Assembly (NCBI RefSeq): GCF_004963255.1
Contig: NZ_SUGA01000002.1
Location: 204,770-268,769, forward strand
DNA: 64,000 nt
DNA from: Mesorhizobium sp.
GTDB taxonomy: Bacteria; Pseudomonadota; Alphaproteobacteria; Rhizobiales; Rhizobiaceae
Direction of reading: 5' to 3'
Part shown: in pieces, positions 1 through 8,825 of the stretch
How positions within the stretch are numbered: position 1 is the stretch's first letter
Layout: each line of letters opens with the position of its first letter
Program-made: the position numbers and the translations under genes
Notes under the pieces: model-generated
What the model was told of the DNA's origin: nothing
Seen by the model: only the letters and a program-made list of their open reading frames with translations
The model's database searches: none

Positions 1-52
1 CTGGACTTGAAGCGCGGCTTTTGTTTTTCATGTCTCGCCCAGACCGTCAGCC

Positions 53-126
53 TCCCGCTTCGTCTAATGGTAGGACAGCGCCCTTTGAAGGCGTGAATCG
101 TGGTTCGAATCCATGAGCGGGAACCA
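53..126 (+). tRNA. tRNA-Gln (anticodon TTG)
   Basis: A complete cloverleaf can be drawn. The acceptor stem pairs 53-59 with 116-122. The D arm is GTC/GAC. The anticodon stem is 78-82 with 90-94, around a seven-base loop CTTTGAA whose anticodon TTG lies at 85-87. The T arm has loop TTCGAAT. A U1-A72 pair, usual for bacterial glutamine tRNAs, closes the acceptor stem, and CCA is encoded at 124-126. It reads CAA codons. No integrase gene or repeated 3' end is visible beside it. Confidence 0.93.
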
Positions 127-218
127 GTTCCTCGGTTGGCATCATCTGGCATTGCGCAAGCTGCATCGGCTTGACCTTCCCGTGAGGAGGTGGGCGCCCA
201 GCCGGCGGGTTTTAATGT

Positions 219-1112
219 TCAGTCGATTTCGAGCGCGGCCGCTTCGCCCACAGCCAGAAGCCGTGCGGCGTCACGCGCCGGAGGCAGCCCGAACTGGCGC
301 GCATATTCGCGGCTGAACTGGGAGGCGCTTTCGTAGCCGACGGTGAAAGCAACCTGCGCCGCGCTGCCCGGTTGGGCAATCAGCAGATGGCGCGCTTCCA
401 AAAGGCGGAGCTGCTTCTGATACTGGATCGGGCTCATCGCGGTCGCCGCCTTGAAATGGCGATGAAAGGCGGCGTTGCTCATATGCGACAGCTTGGCCAG
501 CCGCGTCACATCGATAGGCTCGTTGTAATGCGACCGGATCCAGGCGGTGGCGCGGCGGATCTGCGACAGGCGGCCATCGGCGCGCGCGAGCTGCCGCAGC
601 TTTTCGCCCTGCGGGCCTTGCAGCAGGCGGAATGCGATCTCGCGTTCGAGCATGGGCGCCAGCACCGGAATCTCTTCCGGCCGATCGAGCAGCCGCAGCA
701 TCCGTCGCCAGGCGTCGAGCAAGTCGTCATCGGCCGTGTTGGTGACGAAGCTGTCGCCGCCTATCGCCGGTCGATGGTCGATAAGCAGCCCGGCGATCAG
801 CTCGATATCGATGGCGAAGGCGAGAGCCATGTAGGGACAGGCTCTGCTGGCTTCGATCAACTGGCTGGTGGCGGGCGCCTCCACCGCGTAGACGAAATAG
901 CTGCCGGCGCTGTAGGCAAGCGTGCGGTCGCCGATCAACACCGTTTTGGTCCCCTGCAGGACCAGAAGCGCGGTCGGCTGGCAGAGCTCGGGCAGCGGCG
1001 GCGTCGGAAGCTCGCTGCGGCCGATGGTGACGCGCGTAAGGGCCGTCTTTGTCCGCCGCCCCCGCGCATGGCGCCCGGCCATGGCGATCAATTCCTGCAG
1101 CATGTCACTCAT
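219..1112 (-). CDS. AraC family transcriptional regulator
   Basis: A 297-residue DNA-binding regulator. The N-terminal ~180 residues resemble the AraC-type N-terminal effector domain (ELPTPPLPELCQPTALLVLQG). The last ~100 residues hold the two helix-turn-helix units (RLAKLSHMSNAAFHRHFKA, then VGYESASQFSREYARQFG). The start MSDMLQ is preferred over an upstream in-frame codon at 1151 because GGAA lies five bases before it. It is divergent from the short-chain dehydrogenase at 1276 and is a natural candidate to control it from the shared 163-bp gap. The effector is unknown. Confidence 0.9.
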   Translation of the reverse strand: MSDMLQELIAMAGRHARGRRTKTALTRVTIGRSELPTPPLPELCQPTALLVLQGTKTVLIGDRTLAYSAGSYFVYAVEAPATSQLIEASRACPYMALAFAIDIELIAGLLIDHRPAIGGDSFVTNTADDDLLDAWRRMLRLLDRPEEIPVLAPMLEREIAFRLLQGPQGEKLRQLARADGRLSQIRRATAWIRSHYNEPIDVTRLAKLSHMSNAAFHRHFKAATAMSPIQYQKQLRLLEARHLLIAQPGSAAQVAFTVGYESASQFSREYARQFGLPPARDAARLLAVGEAAALEID

Positions 1113-1275
1113 CGTTCCAGCATTGCCGATCCATCGCGCCCAAGCAACCAAGCGAGGCGCTGACTCGCCCGCGAAGACACGAAGCTGAGAGGATTAGGCA
1201 AGAGGCTGAGAGCTTTTGGCGCGCGAAGCGAGCCGGTTCACGTCATCTCTGGGTCACCCAGTAGGAGACATGGAC

Positions 1276-2025
1276 ATGACGACGAGAAAGAACGCGCTGG
1301 TGACCGGCGCCAACAAGGGCATCGGCCGTGAGACCGTCCGGCGGCTGGCGGCACTGGACTACAAGGTGTGGCTCGGCGCGCGCGACGCCGAGCGTGGCGA
1401 GACCGCGGCACAGGCATTGCGTGATGAGGGGTTTGATGTCGAGTGGCTCGCGCTGGATGTCGCGAGCGACGATAGCGTGGCGGCCGCGGCCAAGACAGCC
1501 GCGGCGCGGATATCCAGCGTGGACGTGTTGGTCAACAATGCCGGCATCGCGCCCGGCTATGTCGAGGCGCTGGCGCCGGACGGCCGCTATCAGCGACCGC
1601 CGAGCCAGGAGGACATCGCGCACATGAAAGCCACCTATGACGTCAACGTCTTCGGGCCGGTGCGGGTCACGCGGGCATTCCTGCCGCTGCTCCAGACATC
1701 TCCCGCCGCCCGCATCGTCATGGTGAGCAGCTATCTCGGATCCCTGGCGCGCGCGTCCGGCAACAGCCAGTCACCCAACGTCATGGGCTATGGCAGCTCG
1801 AAGACCGCGCTCAACGCCATTTCGCTCGCCTTCGCCAGGGAACTCGCGCCACACGGCATCATGGTCAACGCAGCCGCTCCCGGCTACACCGCGACGGACC
1901 TCAATGCGCACAGAGGTGGCCGCACCGTGCAGCAGGCGGCCGAAATCATCGTGCGGCTGGCGACGCTGGAGCCGGGCGGGCCGACAGGCGGTTACTTCGA
2001 TGAGAACGGCCCGCTGCCCTGGTGA
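1276..2025 (+). CDS. SDR family NAD(P)-dependent oxidoreductase
   Basis: A 249-residue classical short-chain dehydrogenase. It has the cofactor motif TGANKGIG near residue 12, NNAG in mid-protein, and a catalytic Ser followed by YGSSK (YxxxK). The start at 1276 is chosen because AGGAGA at 1263-1268 is spaced seven bases from it; an ATG at 1270 would be too close. The end sequence GGYFDENGPLPW resembles carbonyl-reductase-like SDRs. The substrate cannot be read from sequence. It is probably under the divergent AraC regulator. Confidence 0.9.
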   Translation: MTTRKNALVTGANKGIGRETVRRLAALDYKVWLGARDAERGETAAQALRDEGFDVEWLALDVASDDSVAAAAKTAAARISSVDVLVNNAGIAPGYVEALAPDGRYQRPPSQEDIAHMKATYDVNVFGPVRVTRAFLPLLQTSPAARIVMVSSYLGSLARASGNSQSPNVMGYGSSKTALNAISLAFARELAPHGIMVNAAAPGYTATDLNAHRGGRTVQQAAEIIVRLATLEPGGPTGGYFDENGPLPW

Positions 2026-2030
2026 GTAGA

Positions 2031-2669
2031 TTACTTCTTGAGCTTGCTCGCTTCACGCGCCAGCGCTTCGATCTCGTCCCACTTGCCGGCCTTGATGAGA
2101 TCGTCGGGCGCCACCCAGGAGCCGCCGACGCAGATGACGTTGGGCAGGCTCAGATAGTCCGCGGCGTTCCTGGCCGTGATGCCGCCGGTCGGGCAAAATT
2201 TCACGTCCGCCAGCGGCGAGGCGAAAGCTTTCAGCGACGCGATGCCGCCGGACTGCTCGGCCGGGAAGAATTTCAGGAAGCGCAGGCCAGCCTCGCGCGC
2301 GGCCATGATCTCGCCGGGCGTGATCACGCCGGGCAGCAGCGGCACGGGGCTGTCCTTGGCCGCGTCGAGAAGCTGGCTGGTGATGCCGGGGCTGACGATG
2401 AATTTCGAGCCGGCGCGGGCTGCTTCGTCGAACTGCCTGGCATCGAGGATGGTGCCGGCGCCGACGACCGCGTCCTCGACTTCGGCCGCGACGCGGCGGA
2501 TCGCCTCCAGCGCGTCGGCGGTGCGCAGCGTGATCTCGATGGCCCGCAAACCGCCGCGCGACAAAGCGTGAGCGAGCGGCACGGCATCGGCGACATTGGC
2601 GATCTTGAGCACCGGGATGACCGGCTGACCGTTGAGGAGCGACAGGAGCTGTTCGGTCTTGCTGGTCAT
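2031..2669 (-). CDS. eda: KDPG/KHG aldolase
   Basis: A 212-residue 2-dehydro-3-deoxy-phosphogluconate aldolase of the Entner-Doudoroff pathway. It cleaves KDPG to pyruvate and glyceraldehyde-3-phosphate. The Schiff-base lysine is K133 in FLKFFPAE. Other family marks are the catalytic Glu in AIEITLRT, GAGTILD, KFIVSPG and CPTGGI. The start MTSKTEQ has GGAGA eight bases upstream; the longer reading to 2807 has no such support. It is encoded alone here, convergent with the SDR gene. Confidence 0.95.
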   Translation of the reverse strand: MTSKTEQLLSLLNGQPVIPVLKIANVADAVPLAHALSRGGLRAIEITLRTADALEAIRRVAAEVEDAVVGAGTILDARQFDEAARAGSKFIVSPGITSQLLDAAKDSPVPLLPGVITPGEIMAAREAGLRFLKFFPAEQSGGIASLKAFASPLADVKFCPTGGITARNAADYLSLPNVICVGGSWVAPDDLIKAGKWDEIEALAREASKLKK

Positions 2670-2818
2670 GTGCTGGTCTCCGTTTCTATGTTTTAAACCG
2701 ATTAGCAGAAGGGTCCGTACAAGTCCACGAAGCCCGGCGTGTCGCGATGCCGCGCGGCGGATCGTGCGTCGCCTGAACTTCCTTTGCCTTGAAACCGCTT
2801 TGACCACAGTCTAGTGGC

Positions 2819-3754
2819 ATGGCCATGACGACAACCAAGGAAATTCAGCCCATCCAGGTCGCCGCGCTTTACAAATTCGCGCGGCTCGAGGGATACGAGG
2901 CCCTGCGCGCGCCGCTCGCCGCCTTCTGTTGCGGGCGCGGCATCAAGGGCACACTGCTTCTGGCGCATGAAGGCATCAATGGCACCGTTGCCGGCAGCGA
3001 GGAAGCGATTGCCGCGCTTGTGGACCATCTGCAGGCCATCGAAGGCCTTGCCGGGCTGGAAGTCAAATACAGCAGCGCCGCCGAGATGCCGTTCCACCGC
3101 ATGAAGGTGCGGCTGAAGCGCGAGATCGTCACCATGGGCGTCGAGGATATCGATCCGGCAACCAGCGCTGGCACCTATGTCGCGCCAGCCGATTGGAATG
3201 CGCTGATCTCGGACGCCGACACCGTCGTCATCGACACGCGCAACGCCTATGAAGTCTCGCTCGGCACGTTCAAGGGAGCGGTCGACCCGAGGACCTCCAG
3301 CTTCCGCGAGTTCCCGGCCTGGGTGGAAGAGCACCGTGAAGAGCTTGAAGGCCGCAAGTTGGCGATGTTCTGCACCGGCGGCATTCGCTGCGAGAAGGCG
3401 ACGGCCTATGTGAAGTCGCTCGGCCTCAAGAACGTCTTCCATCTCAAGGGCGGTATCCTGAAATACCTCGAAGAGGTAACGGCAGAGGAGAGCCTGTGGC
3501 AGGGCGAATGTTTCGTCTTCGACGAGCGGGTATCCGTCTCGCATGGCCTGACCGAGGGCGAGGCGGAACTCTGCCGCGCCTGCCGGCATCCGCTGACGGT
3601 CGAGGACCGGCTGTCGCCGAAATACGCAATCGGCGTTTCATGCCCGCATTGCTTCGAAACGCGGTCCGATGCGGACCGCGAGCGCTATGCCGAACGTCAC
3701 CGTCAGGTCGAACTTGCGCAGGCGCGCGGCGGCAAGCGCCATATCGGCAGCTAG
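2819..3754 (+). CDS. trhO: tRNA uridine(34) hydroxylase TrhO (rhodanese-like)
   Basis: A 311-residue YceA/TrhO family protein. It has an N-terminal acylphosphatase-like part, then a rhodanese domain at about residues 125-215 with catalytic Cys185 in FCTGGIRC, then a C-terminal cysteine cluster (CRACRHP and SCPHCFE) that may bind a metal. TrhO enzymes introduce the 5-hydroxyl on wobble uridine of tRNAs. The start may be Met1 or Met3 (2825). It is divergent from eda. Confidence 0.92.
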   Translation: MAMTTTKEIQPIQVAALYKFARLEGYEALRAPLAAFCCGRGIKGTLLLAHEGINGTVAGSEEAIAALVDHLQAIEGLAGLEVKYSSAAEMPFHRMKVRLKREIVTMGVEDIDPATSAGTYVAPADWNALISDADTVVIDTRNAYEVSLGTFKGAVDPRTSSFREFPAWVEEHREELEGRKLAMFCTGGIRCEKATAYVKSLGLKNVFHLKGGILKYLEEVTAEESLWQGECFVFDERVSVSHGLTEGEAELCRACRHPLTVEDRLSPKYAIGVSCPHCFETRSDADRERYAERHRQVELAQARGGKRHIGS

Positions 3755-3870
3755 AGCGGCCTGCGACCGAAAGGCTGGTCGTCATTGTAATGTCAAAGCG
3801 CGGGGCCTACCTCTTGCCGGTCCGAAACCTTGCCCGCGCGCATTCGGCCGGGCCAATTCTGGAGGCATTG

Positions 3871-4602
3871 ATGCTCGACCCCAAGAAGCTGCTCGACGAC
3901 CTTCTCGGCTCGCAAGTTCCCGGTACGGGCTCGACCGTCCGCGACAAGGCGGGGCAGGCGGTGCAGATGGCGAAGGACAATCCGCTGGCTGCCGGGGCGC
4001 TTGCCGCCGTGCTGCTCGGCACCGGCACCGGACGGCAGGTGACGGGCGCGGCCATCAAGCTCGGCGGCCTGGCGGCGATCGGCGGCCTCGCCTACAAGGC
4101 CTATCAGAATTACAAGGCCGGCAACGAGCCGGCGCAGGCGCCCGCGTCCGCCGAGCCTGAACTGCTGCCGCCGCCGGCCGATACCGCTTTCGATCCCGCA
4201 CAGGCGCCGCAAGGCGAGGCCGAGTTCACGCTGACGCTGGTCAGGGCGATGATCTCGGCGGCGAAGGCCGATGGCCATATCGACGACGAAGAGCGCAAGA
4301 AGATCGCCGACAAGCTCAAGCTCGCCGGCATCGGCGCGGAAGCGGAAAAGTTCCTGCTTGCCGAGCTCGAAAGGCCACTCGATCTCGACACGCTGGTCGC
4401 CGGCGCCAAGACCGATGCACAGAAGCTGGAACTCTACACCGCCTCGCGTCTGACCATCGATCCCGACACACGCGCCGAGCGCGGCTATCTCGACCTGCTC
4501 GCCGGCCGGCTCGGCCTGCCGGATGCCCTGGTCGATCATGTCGAGGCGACTGTCTCGGCGGCCAAGGTGCCGGCCGGCAGCGCGCCTAACTCGCCGTGGT
4601 GA
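3871..4602 (+). CDS. DUF533/TerB-like inner membrane protein
   Basis: A 243-residue protein of the YebE/DUF533 type. A short cytoplasmic start (MLDPKKLLDDLLGS) is followed by two hydrophobic stretches at about residues 30-75, a proline/alanine-rich linker, and a C-terminal TerB-like helical domain (ISAAKADGHIDDEERKKI). The start at 3871 has GGAGG at 3861-3865. The ORF runs open further upstream without a ribosome site, so the longer reading is rejected. Function in the family is unknown. Confidence 0.88.
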   Translation: MLDPKKLLDDLLGSQVPGTGSTVRDKAGQAVQMAKDNPLAAGALAAVLLGTGTGRQVTGAAIKLGGLAAIGGLAYKAYQNYKAGNEPAQAPASAEPELLPPPADTAFDPAQAPQGEAEFTLTLVRAMISAAKADGHIDDEERKKIADKLKLAGIGAEAEKFLLAELERPLDLDTLVAGAKTDAQKLELYTASRLTIDPDTRAERGYLDLLAGRLGLPDALVDHVEATVSAAKVPAGSAPNSPW

Positions 4603-4724
4603 ACCGCGTTGGTAAACGCCGCTGCGCACCGCCGTGCCGCCCGTTAATCCCTCGTTAACTCAGCAAGCGCATCATTCTAATCAGTCGGACCGGCTTTTCC
4701 TCCTCCCAAGCGCGGTTCAGATCG

Positions 4725-4751
4725 GGGCGGTCGCCAATGGCCGCCCTTTTT
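4725..4751 (+). terminator. Rho-independent terminator after the DUF533 gene
   Basis: GGGCGG (4725-4730) pairs with CCGCCC (4741-4746), and a T run follows at 4747-4751. It lies about 120 bases after the stop codon of the DUF533 gene and before the next dehydrogenase. Confidence 0.6.
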
Positions 4752-4842
4752 GTTGGCCTCTTGTTTGTCGCCAATAGCGGCTTGCCATGATCCCCGGCAT
4801 TTGCGATGCCACGTCTTTCCGAGCATGACCGGGAGGACGACG

Positions 4843-5604
4843 ATGACCGCCATAGCAGAGAAGACCGCCATCGTTACCGGAGCCGGCACCGGCATCGGCA
4901 AGAGCGTCGCCACGGCGCTGCTCCAGGCAGGCTGGAACACGGTGTTCTGCGGCCGGCGCAAGACGGTGCTGGAGGAGGCGATCGCCGATGCGGGAAAGAC
5001 GCAGGCCAAGGCATTGGCCGTCGCCTGCGACATCAGCAAGGCGGCGGAAGTCGATGACATGTTCGAGACTGTGCTCGAGGCCTTCGGCCGTGTCGACCTG
5101 CTCTTCAACAATGCCGGCATGGGCTACAAGTCGACGCTGATCGACGAGATCCCGGTCGAGGTCTGGAACGATGTCGTCGGCGTCAATCTCACCGGCTCGT
5201 TCCTGTGCGCGCGCGCCGCCTTCGGCGCCATGCGGAGGCAGAAGCCGATGGGCGGCCGTATCATCAACAACGGCTCGGTTTCGGCCTATGCGCCGCGCCC
5301 GGGTTCCGCGCCCTATACGGCGACCAAGCACGCCATCACCGGTCTCACCAAGACGCTGGCGCTCGATGGCCGGCCCTTCGACATCGCCTGCGGCCAGATC
5401 GATATCGGCAATGCGCTGACCGAGATGGCGCAGCCGATGACGGTGGGCGTGCCGCAGGCCAATGGCTCGATCGCCGCCGAGGCGGTGATGGACGTGCAAC
5501 GCGTCGCCGACGCGGTGCTGCATATGGCCAGCCTGCCGCTCGACGCCAACGTGCTGTTCATGACGGTGATGGCGACGAAGATGCCGTTTGTCGGGCGCGG
5601 ATAA
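4843..5604 (+). CDS. SDR family oxidoreductase
   Basis: A 253-residue short-chain dehydrogenase with TGAGTGIG near residue 14, NNAG, and the catalytic Ser ... YTATK pair. The start at 4843 follows GGGAGG at 4831-4836. It resembles the 3-oxoacyl-reductase-like SDRs of rhizobia with a C-terminal stretch ending VGRG. It is convergent with the aminotransferase, 12 bases away. The substrate is unknown. Confidence 0.9.
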   Translation: MTAIAEKTAIVTGAGTGIGKSVATALLQAGWNTVFCGRRKTVLEEAIADAGKTQAKALAVACDISKAAEVDDMFETVLEAFGRVDLLFNNAGMGYKSTLIDEIPVEVWNDVVGVNLTGSFLCARAAFGAMRRQKPMGGRIINNGSVSAYAPRPGSAPYTATKHAITGLTKTLALDGRPFDIACGQIDIGNALTEMAQPMTVGVPQANGSIAAEAVMDVQRVADAVLHMASLPLDANVLFMTVMATKMPFVGRG

Positions 5605-5616
5605 GCGCCTGACAGC

Positions 5617-6801
5617 TCACTTCTTCAGAAACGCCTCGATCCGTTCCAGCGCGCGCAGGATGTTCTCCTCGGAATTGGCGTAGGAAAGCCGGATATAGCC
5701 TTCGCCGAGCACGCCGAAATCGGGGCCGCCGATGAGCGCCACGCCGGCATCCTCCAGCAACGCCGAGGCGAGCTTCTTGGCCTTCCAGCCGGTCTTCGAG
5801 ACATTCGGGAAGGCGTAGAAGGCGCCCTTCGGCGTGATGCAGGAGATGCCGGGGAGCGCGTTCAGGCCCTCGACGACGATCTTCCTGCGGTTGTCGAAGG
5901 CGCGCATCATCTTCTCGACATCGTCCTGTGGGCCGTCGATCGCGGCGATGCCGGCGAACTGGCTCGGCGCGTTGACGCAGGACCAGCAATTGACCGCGAG
6001 CTTGCGCACCTTGTCGTAGAGATGGGCGCCTTTGTCGCCGTTCGGCCAGATCGACCAGCCCATCCGCCAGCCGGTCATCGCCCAGGTCTTCGACCAGCCG
6101 TTGAGCACGATCAGCCGGTCGCGGATTTCGGGGAAGTTGAGCAGGGAGCAGTGCTTCTCGCCGTCATAGGTCATGACGTCGTAGATCTCGTCGGACATGA
6201 CGGCGACCTCAGGATGCTTCTCCAGGCCCTTGACCAGCTTCTCGATCTCGGCGCGCGGCGTGACGCCGCCGGTCGGATTGGCGGGTGAGTTGAGGATGAG
6301 CAGCCTGGTCCGGGGCGTGATCAGGGCCAGGGTCTCGTCGGCCGAGAAGGCAAAGCCGTTCTCCTCGCGGATCGGCACCGGCACCGGCGTGGCGCCGGTG
6401 AACTCGATCATCGAGCGGTAGATCGGAAAGCCGGGATCTGGATAGAGGATCTCAGTGCCCGGTTCGCCGAACATCAGGATCGCGGCGAACATGGTCGGCT
6501 TGCCGCCGGGCAGGATCATCACATTCTCCGGCGAGACCTCGACGCCGGTGGTGGTCAGCGTGCGGCGCACGACCGCCTCGCGGGTGGCGAGCAGGCCGTT
6601 GGCCGGCGTGTAGCCGTGGTGGCCGTCGCGCAGCGCCTTGATCGCCGCCTCGACGATGTGCTGCGGCGTCTTGAAGTCGGGCTGGCCGATGCCGAGGTTG
6701 ACGATGTCGCGCCCCTGATGGGCAAGCGCGGTGGCCCTGGCCAGCACCGCAAAGGCGTTTTCCTCGCCAAGACGGTCGAAGGCCGCGATCGTGTGGAGCA
6801 T
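5617..6801 (-). CDS. PLP-dependent class I aminotransferase
   Basis: A 394-residue fold-type I aminotransferase. The PLP lysine is K238 in GWSKTWAMTGWRMG. NSPANPTGG and SDEIYD are the usual class I cofactor and substrate motifs. It likely transfers amino groups between amino acids and 2-oxoacids in the cytoplasm. The start MLHTIAAFDRL is where family homology begins; the upstream extension to 6951 runs into the divergent GNAT promoter region. Substrate specificity cannot be assigned. Confidence 0.92.
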   Translation of the reverse strand: MLHTIAAFDRLGEENAFAVLARATALAHQGRDIVNLGIGQPDFKTPQHIVEAAIKALRDGHHGYTPANGLLATREAVVRRTLTTTGVEVSPENVMILPGGKPTMFAAILMFGEPGTEILYPDPGFPIYRSMIEFTGATPVPVPIREENGFAFSADETLALITPRTRLLILNSPANPTGGVTPRAEIEKLVKGLEKHPEVAVMSDEIYDVMTYDGEKHCSLLNFPEIRDRLIVLNGWSKTWAMTGWRMGWSIWPNGDKGAHLYDKVRKLAVNCWSCVNAPSQFAGIAAIDGPQDDVEKMMRAFDNRRKIVVEGLNALPGISCITPKGAFYAFPNVSKTGWKAKKLASALLEDAGVALIGGPDFGVLGEGYIRLSYANSEENILRALERIEAFLKK

Positions 6802-6883
6802 TTTTCCCGTCCCTGTGGTTCTTTCTGTGAGCGAGCGTTTTTGTGACCGTCCGCTGGGAAAAGTCAACGGATTGGAGGGGTCG

Positions 6884-7570
6884 GTGTCGGAAGATCTGAA
6901 GAATTGGCAACCGCGCCCGCGGCCGGAGCGCAAGGCGATCGAGGGACGCACCGTCCGGCTCGAGCCGCTGAGCGCGGCAAAGCACGGCGACGGCCTCTAC
7001 GAGGCCTCCTCGGTTTCCGATGTCGGTGGACGTTTCGCCTGGCTGCCCGACTACCCGCCGGAGACGCGTGCAGCCTTCCAGCCCTGGCTCGACAAGGCGG
7101 AAGCCAGCGAGGATCCGCTGTTCTTCACCGTCATCGACAAGGCGAGCGGCAAGATCGCCGGGCGCCAGACGCTGATGCGCATCGACGCCGCCAACGGCGT
7201 CGGTGAAATCGGCAACATCTATTGGGGTCCGCTGATCTCGCGCAAGCCGGCGGCGACCGAGGCGCAGTTCCTGTTTGCGAAATATCTCTTCGACGATCTC
7301 GGCTACCGCCGCTACGAGTGGAAATGCAACAACCGCAACGAGCCTTCGAAGCGCGCCGCCGAGCGCTTCGGCTTCAAGTTCGAAGGCATCTTCCGCCAGC
7401 ACCTTGTGGTCAAAGGTGAAAACCGCGATACGGCGTGGTATTCGATCATCGACAAGGAGTGGCCGGCCTTGCGCAAGGCCTATGAAGGCTGGCTCGATCC
7501 AGCGAATTTCGATGACGAAGGCGGCCAGAAGCGGCGGCTTGAGGATTTTCGCGCCGACTTCGGAGCGTAA
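6884..7570 (+). CDS. GNAT family N-acetyltransferase
   Basis: A 228-residue acetyltransferase of the RimJ/RimL-like branch: GRTVRLEPLSAAKHGD near the start, GEIGNIYWGP in the core, and RYEWKCNNRNEPSKRAAERFGF carrying the usual Asn-Ser-Arg-Ala CoA-side motif. A GTG start is chosen because GGAGG at 6874-6878 lies five bases upstream; an ATG start further up would overlap the divergent aminotransferase gene. It is followed 13 bases later by the CDF exporter, so the two may be cotranscribed. Confidence 0.85.
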   Translation: MSEDLKNWQPRPRPERKAIEGRTVRLEPLSAAKHGDGLYEASSVSDVGGRFAWLPDYPPETRAAFQPWLDKAEASEDPLFFTVIDKASGKIAGRQTLMRIDAANGVGEIGNIYWGPLISRKPAATEAQFLFAKYLFDDLGYRRYEWKCNNRNEPSKRAAERFGFKFEGIFRQHLVVKGENRDTAWYSIIDKEWPALRKAYEGWLDPANFDDEGGQKRRLEDFRADFGA

Positions 7571-7583
7571 CAGGAGTTTGACG

Positions 7584-8573
7584 ATGGCGCACGGCTCGCA
7601 CGATCACGGTTCCGCCGGTCATAGCCATGGCGCTGGGCATGTGCATGGCTCGACCGACAAGAAACGGGTGCTGGTCGCGGCCTGCCTGACCGGCGGCTTC
7701 ATGGTCGCCGAGGCGCTCGGCGGTCTGCTCACCGGATCGCTGGCGCTGCTCGCGGACGCCGGCCATATGCTTGCCGATTCGATCGCGCTCGGCTTAGCCT
7801 GGTATGCCTTCCATCTCGCCGGACGCCCGGCCACCGGCCGTCTGACCTATGGTTTCGGCCGGGTGAAGACGCTGGTCGCCTACACCAACGGCATCGCCAT
7901 CTTCGTCATCGCGCTGTGGATCGTCTACGAGGCCTGGGGGCGGCTGATGAACCCGGCGCCCGTGCTTGGCGGGCCGATGCTGGTCGTGGCGGTGGCGGGC
8001 CTGCTGGTCAACATCGCCTCCTTCTTCGTGCTGCATGGCGGCGACCGCGAGAGCCTGAATATGCGCGGCGCGATCCTGCATGTGCTGGGCGACCTGCTGG
8101 GCTCCGCCGCGGCAATCGCGGCAGCCCTCATCATCCTGGCAACCGGCTGGACGCCGATCGATCCTATCCTTTCCGTCCTTGTGTCGCTGCTGATCCTGTC
8201 GACGGCATGGTCGCTGATGCGCGAGGCGGCGCATGTCCTGCTCGAAGGGGTGCCGGCAAGCCTCGACCGCGACGTGATCGCCAAGGACATCGAAAGCGCG
8301 GTCAAGGGCGTGCGCGAGGTGCATCATATGCATGTCTGGTCGCTCGACGGAACCTCCAACATGGCGACGCTGCATGCCTGCTTGAATGACGGCGTCGATC
8401 CGCATGTAGCGGTGAGCGCAATCAAGAAACGGCTTGCCGCCAAGCACGGCATCGATCATGCCACCGTCGAACCGGAATTCGGGCTATGCGCCGACAGTCA
8501 TGATGAGCATGGCCATCACCATGATCACGATCATACGCATGGCGCGCCTGCCGATCGCCGGCACTATCACTGA
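7584..8573 (+). CDS. Cation diffusion facilitator (zinc-type efflux)
   Basis: A 329-residue CzcD/ZitB-like transporter with six predicted membrane segments. HMLAD in TM2 and HVLGD in TM5 give the His-Asp/His-Asp transport site typical of zinc exporters. His-rich segments lie at both ends (HDHGSAGHSHGAGHVHG at the start, HDEHGHHHDHDHTHG at the end). CAGGAG at 7571-7576 sets the start. It probably exports Zn, possibly Co or Ni. A NicO-type metal permease lies 1.3 kb downstream on the other strand. Confidence 0.93.
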   Translation: MAHGSHDHGSAGHSHGAGHVHGSTDKKRVLVAACLTGGFMVAEALGGLLTGSLALLADAGHMLADSIALGLAWYAFHLAGRPATGRLTYGFGRVKTLVAYTNGIAIFVIALWIVYEAWGRLMNPAPVLGGPMLVVAVAGLLVNIASFFVLHGGDRESLNMRGAILHVLGDLLGSAAAIAAALIILATGWTPIDPILSVLVSLLILSTAWSLMREAAHVLLEGVPASLDRDVIAKDIESAVKGVREVHHMHVWSLDGTSNMATLHACLNDGVDPHVAVSAIKKRLAAKHGIDHATVEPEFGLCADSHDEHGHHHDHDHTHGAPADRRHYH

Positions 8574-8616
8574 TCAGGATTATGCCTAACAGCCTCGAAG
8601 CCAGGAAAGCCTGCTG

Positions 8617-8823
8617 ATGGATCGTGACACACGCAACGCGGCGATTGCCGCGGCTGTGATACTGCTCGTGTTCGGTCTCGCCGCGTATTTCCTGCCGGCC
8701 ATCATGCTGGCCGCGGGCAAGGTATCGACCATCCTGGCGGCCGTCATCGCGGTGGTCTTCATGGTCGGGCTGTTCGTCGTCCTATGGCTGCGCGGACGCA
8801 GCCAACGCAAGAAAGGTCTCTGA
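8617..8823 (+). CDS. Small two-helix membrane protein
   Basis: A 68-residue protein with two hydrophobic helices, at about residues 8-31 and 36-58, and a basic C-terminal tail (RGRSQRKKGL). AGGAAA sits upstream. It lies 43 bases after the CDF gene and 2 bases before the DenD-like gene, so it is probably in the same transcript. I do not recognise the family. Confidence 0.65.
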   Translation: MDRDTRNAAIAAAVILLVFGLAAYFLPAIMLAAGKVSTILAAVIAVVFMVGLFVVLWLRGRSQRKKGL

Positions 8824-8825
8824 AG

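Noticed and set aside
53..126. The tRNA-Gln gene as an integration site for a mobile island
   Set aside because: No integrase, direct repeat of the tRNA 3' end or change in gene character was seen nearby.
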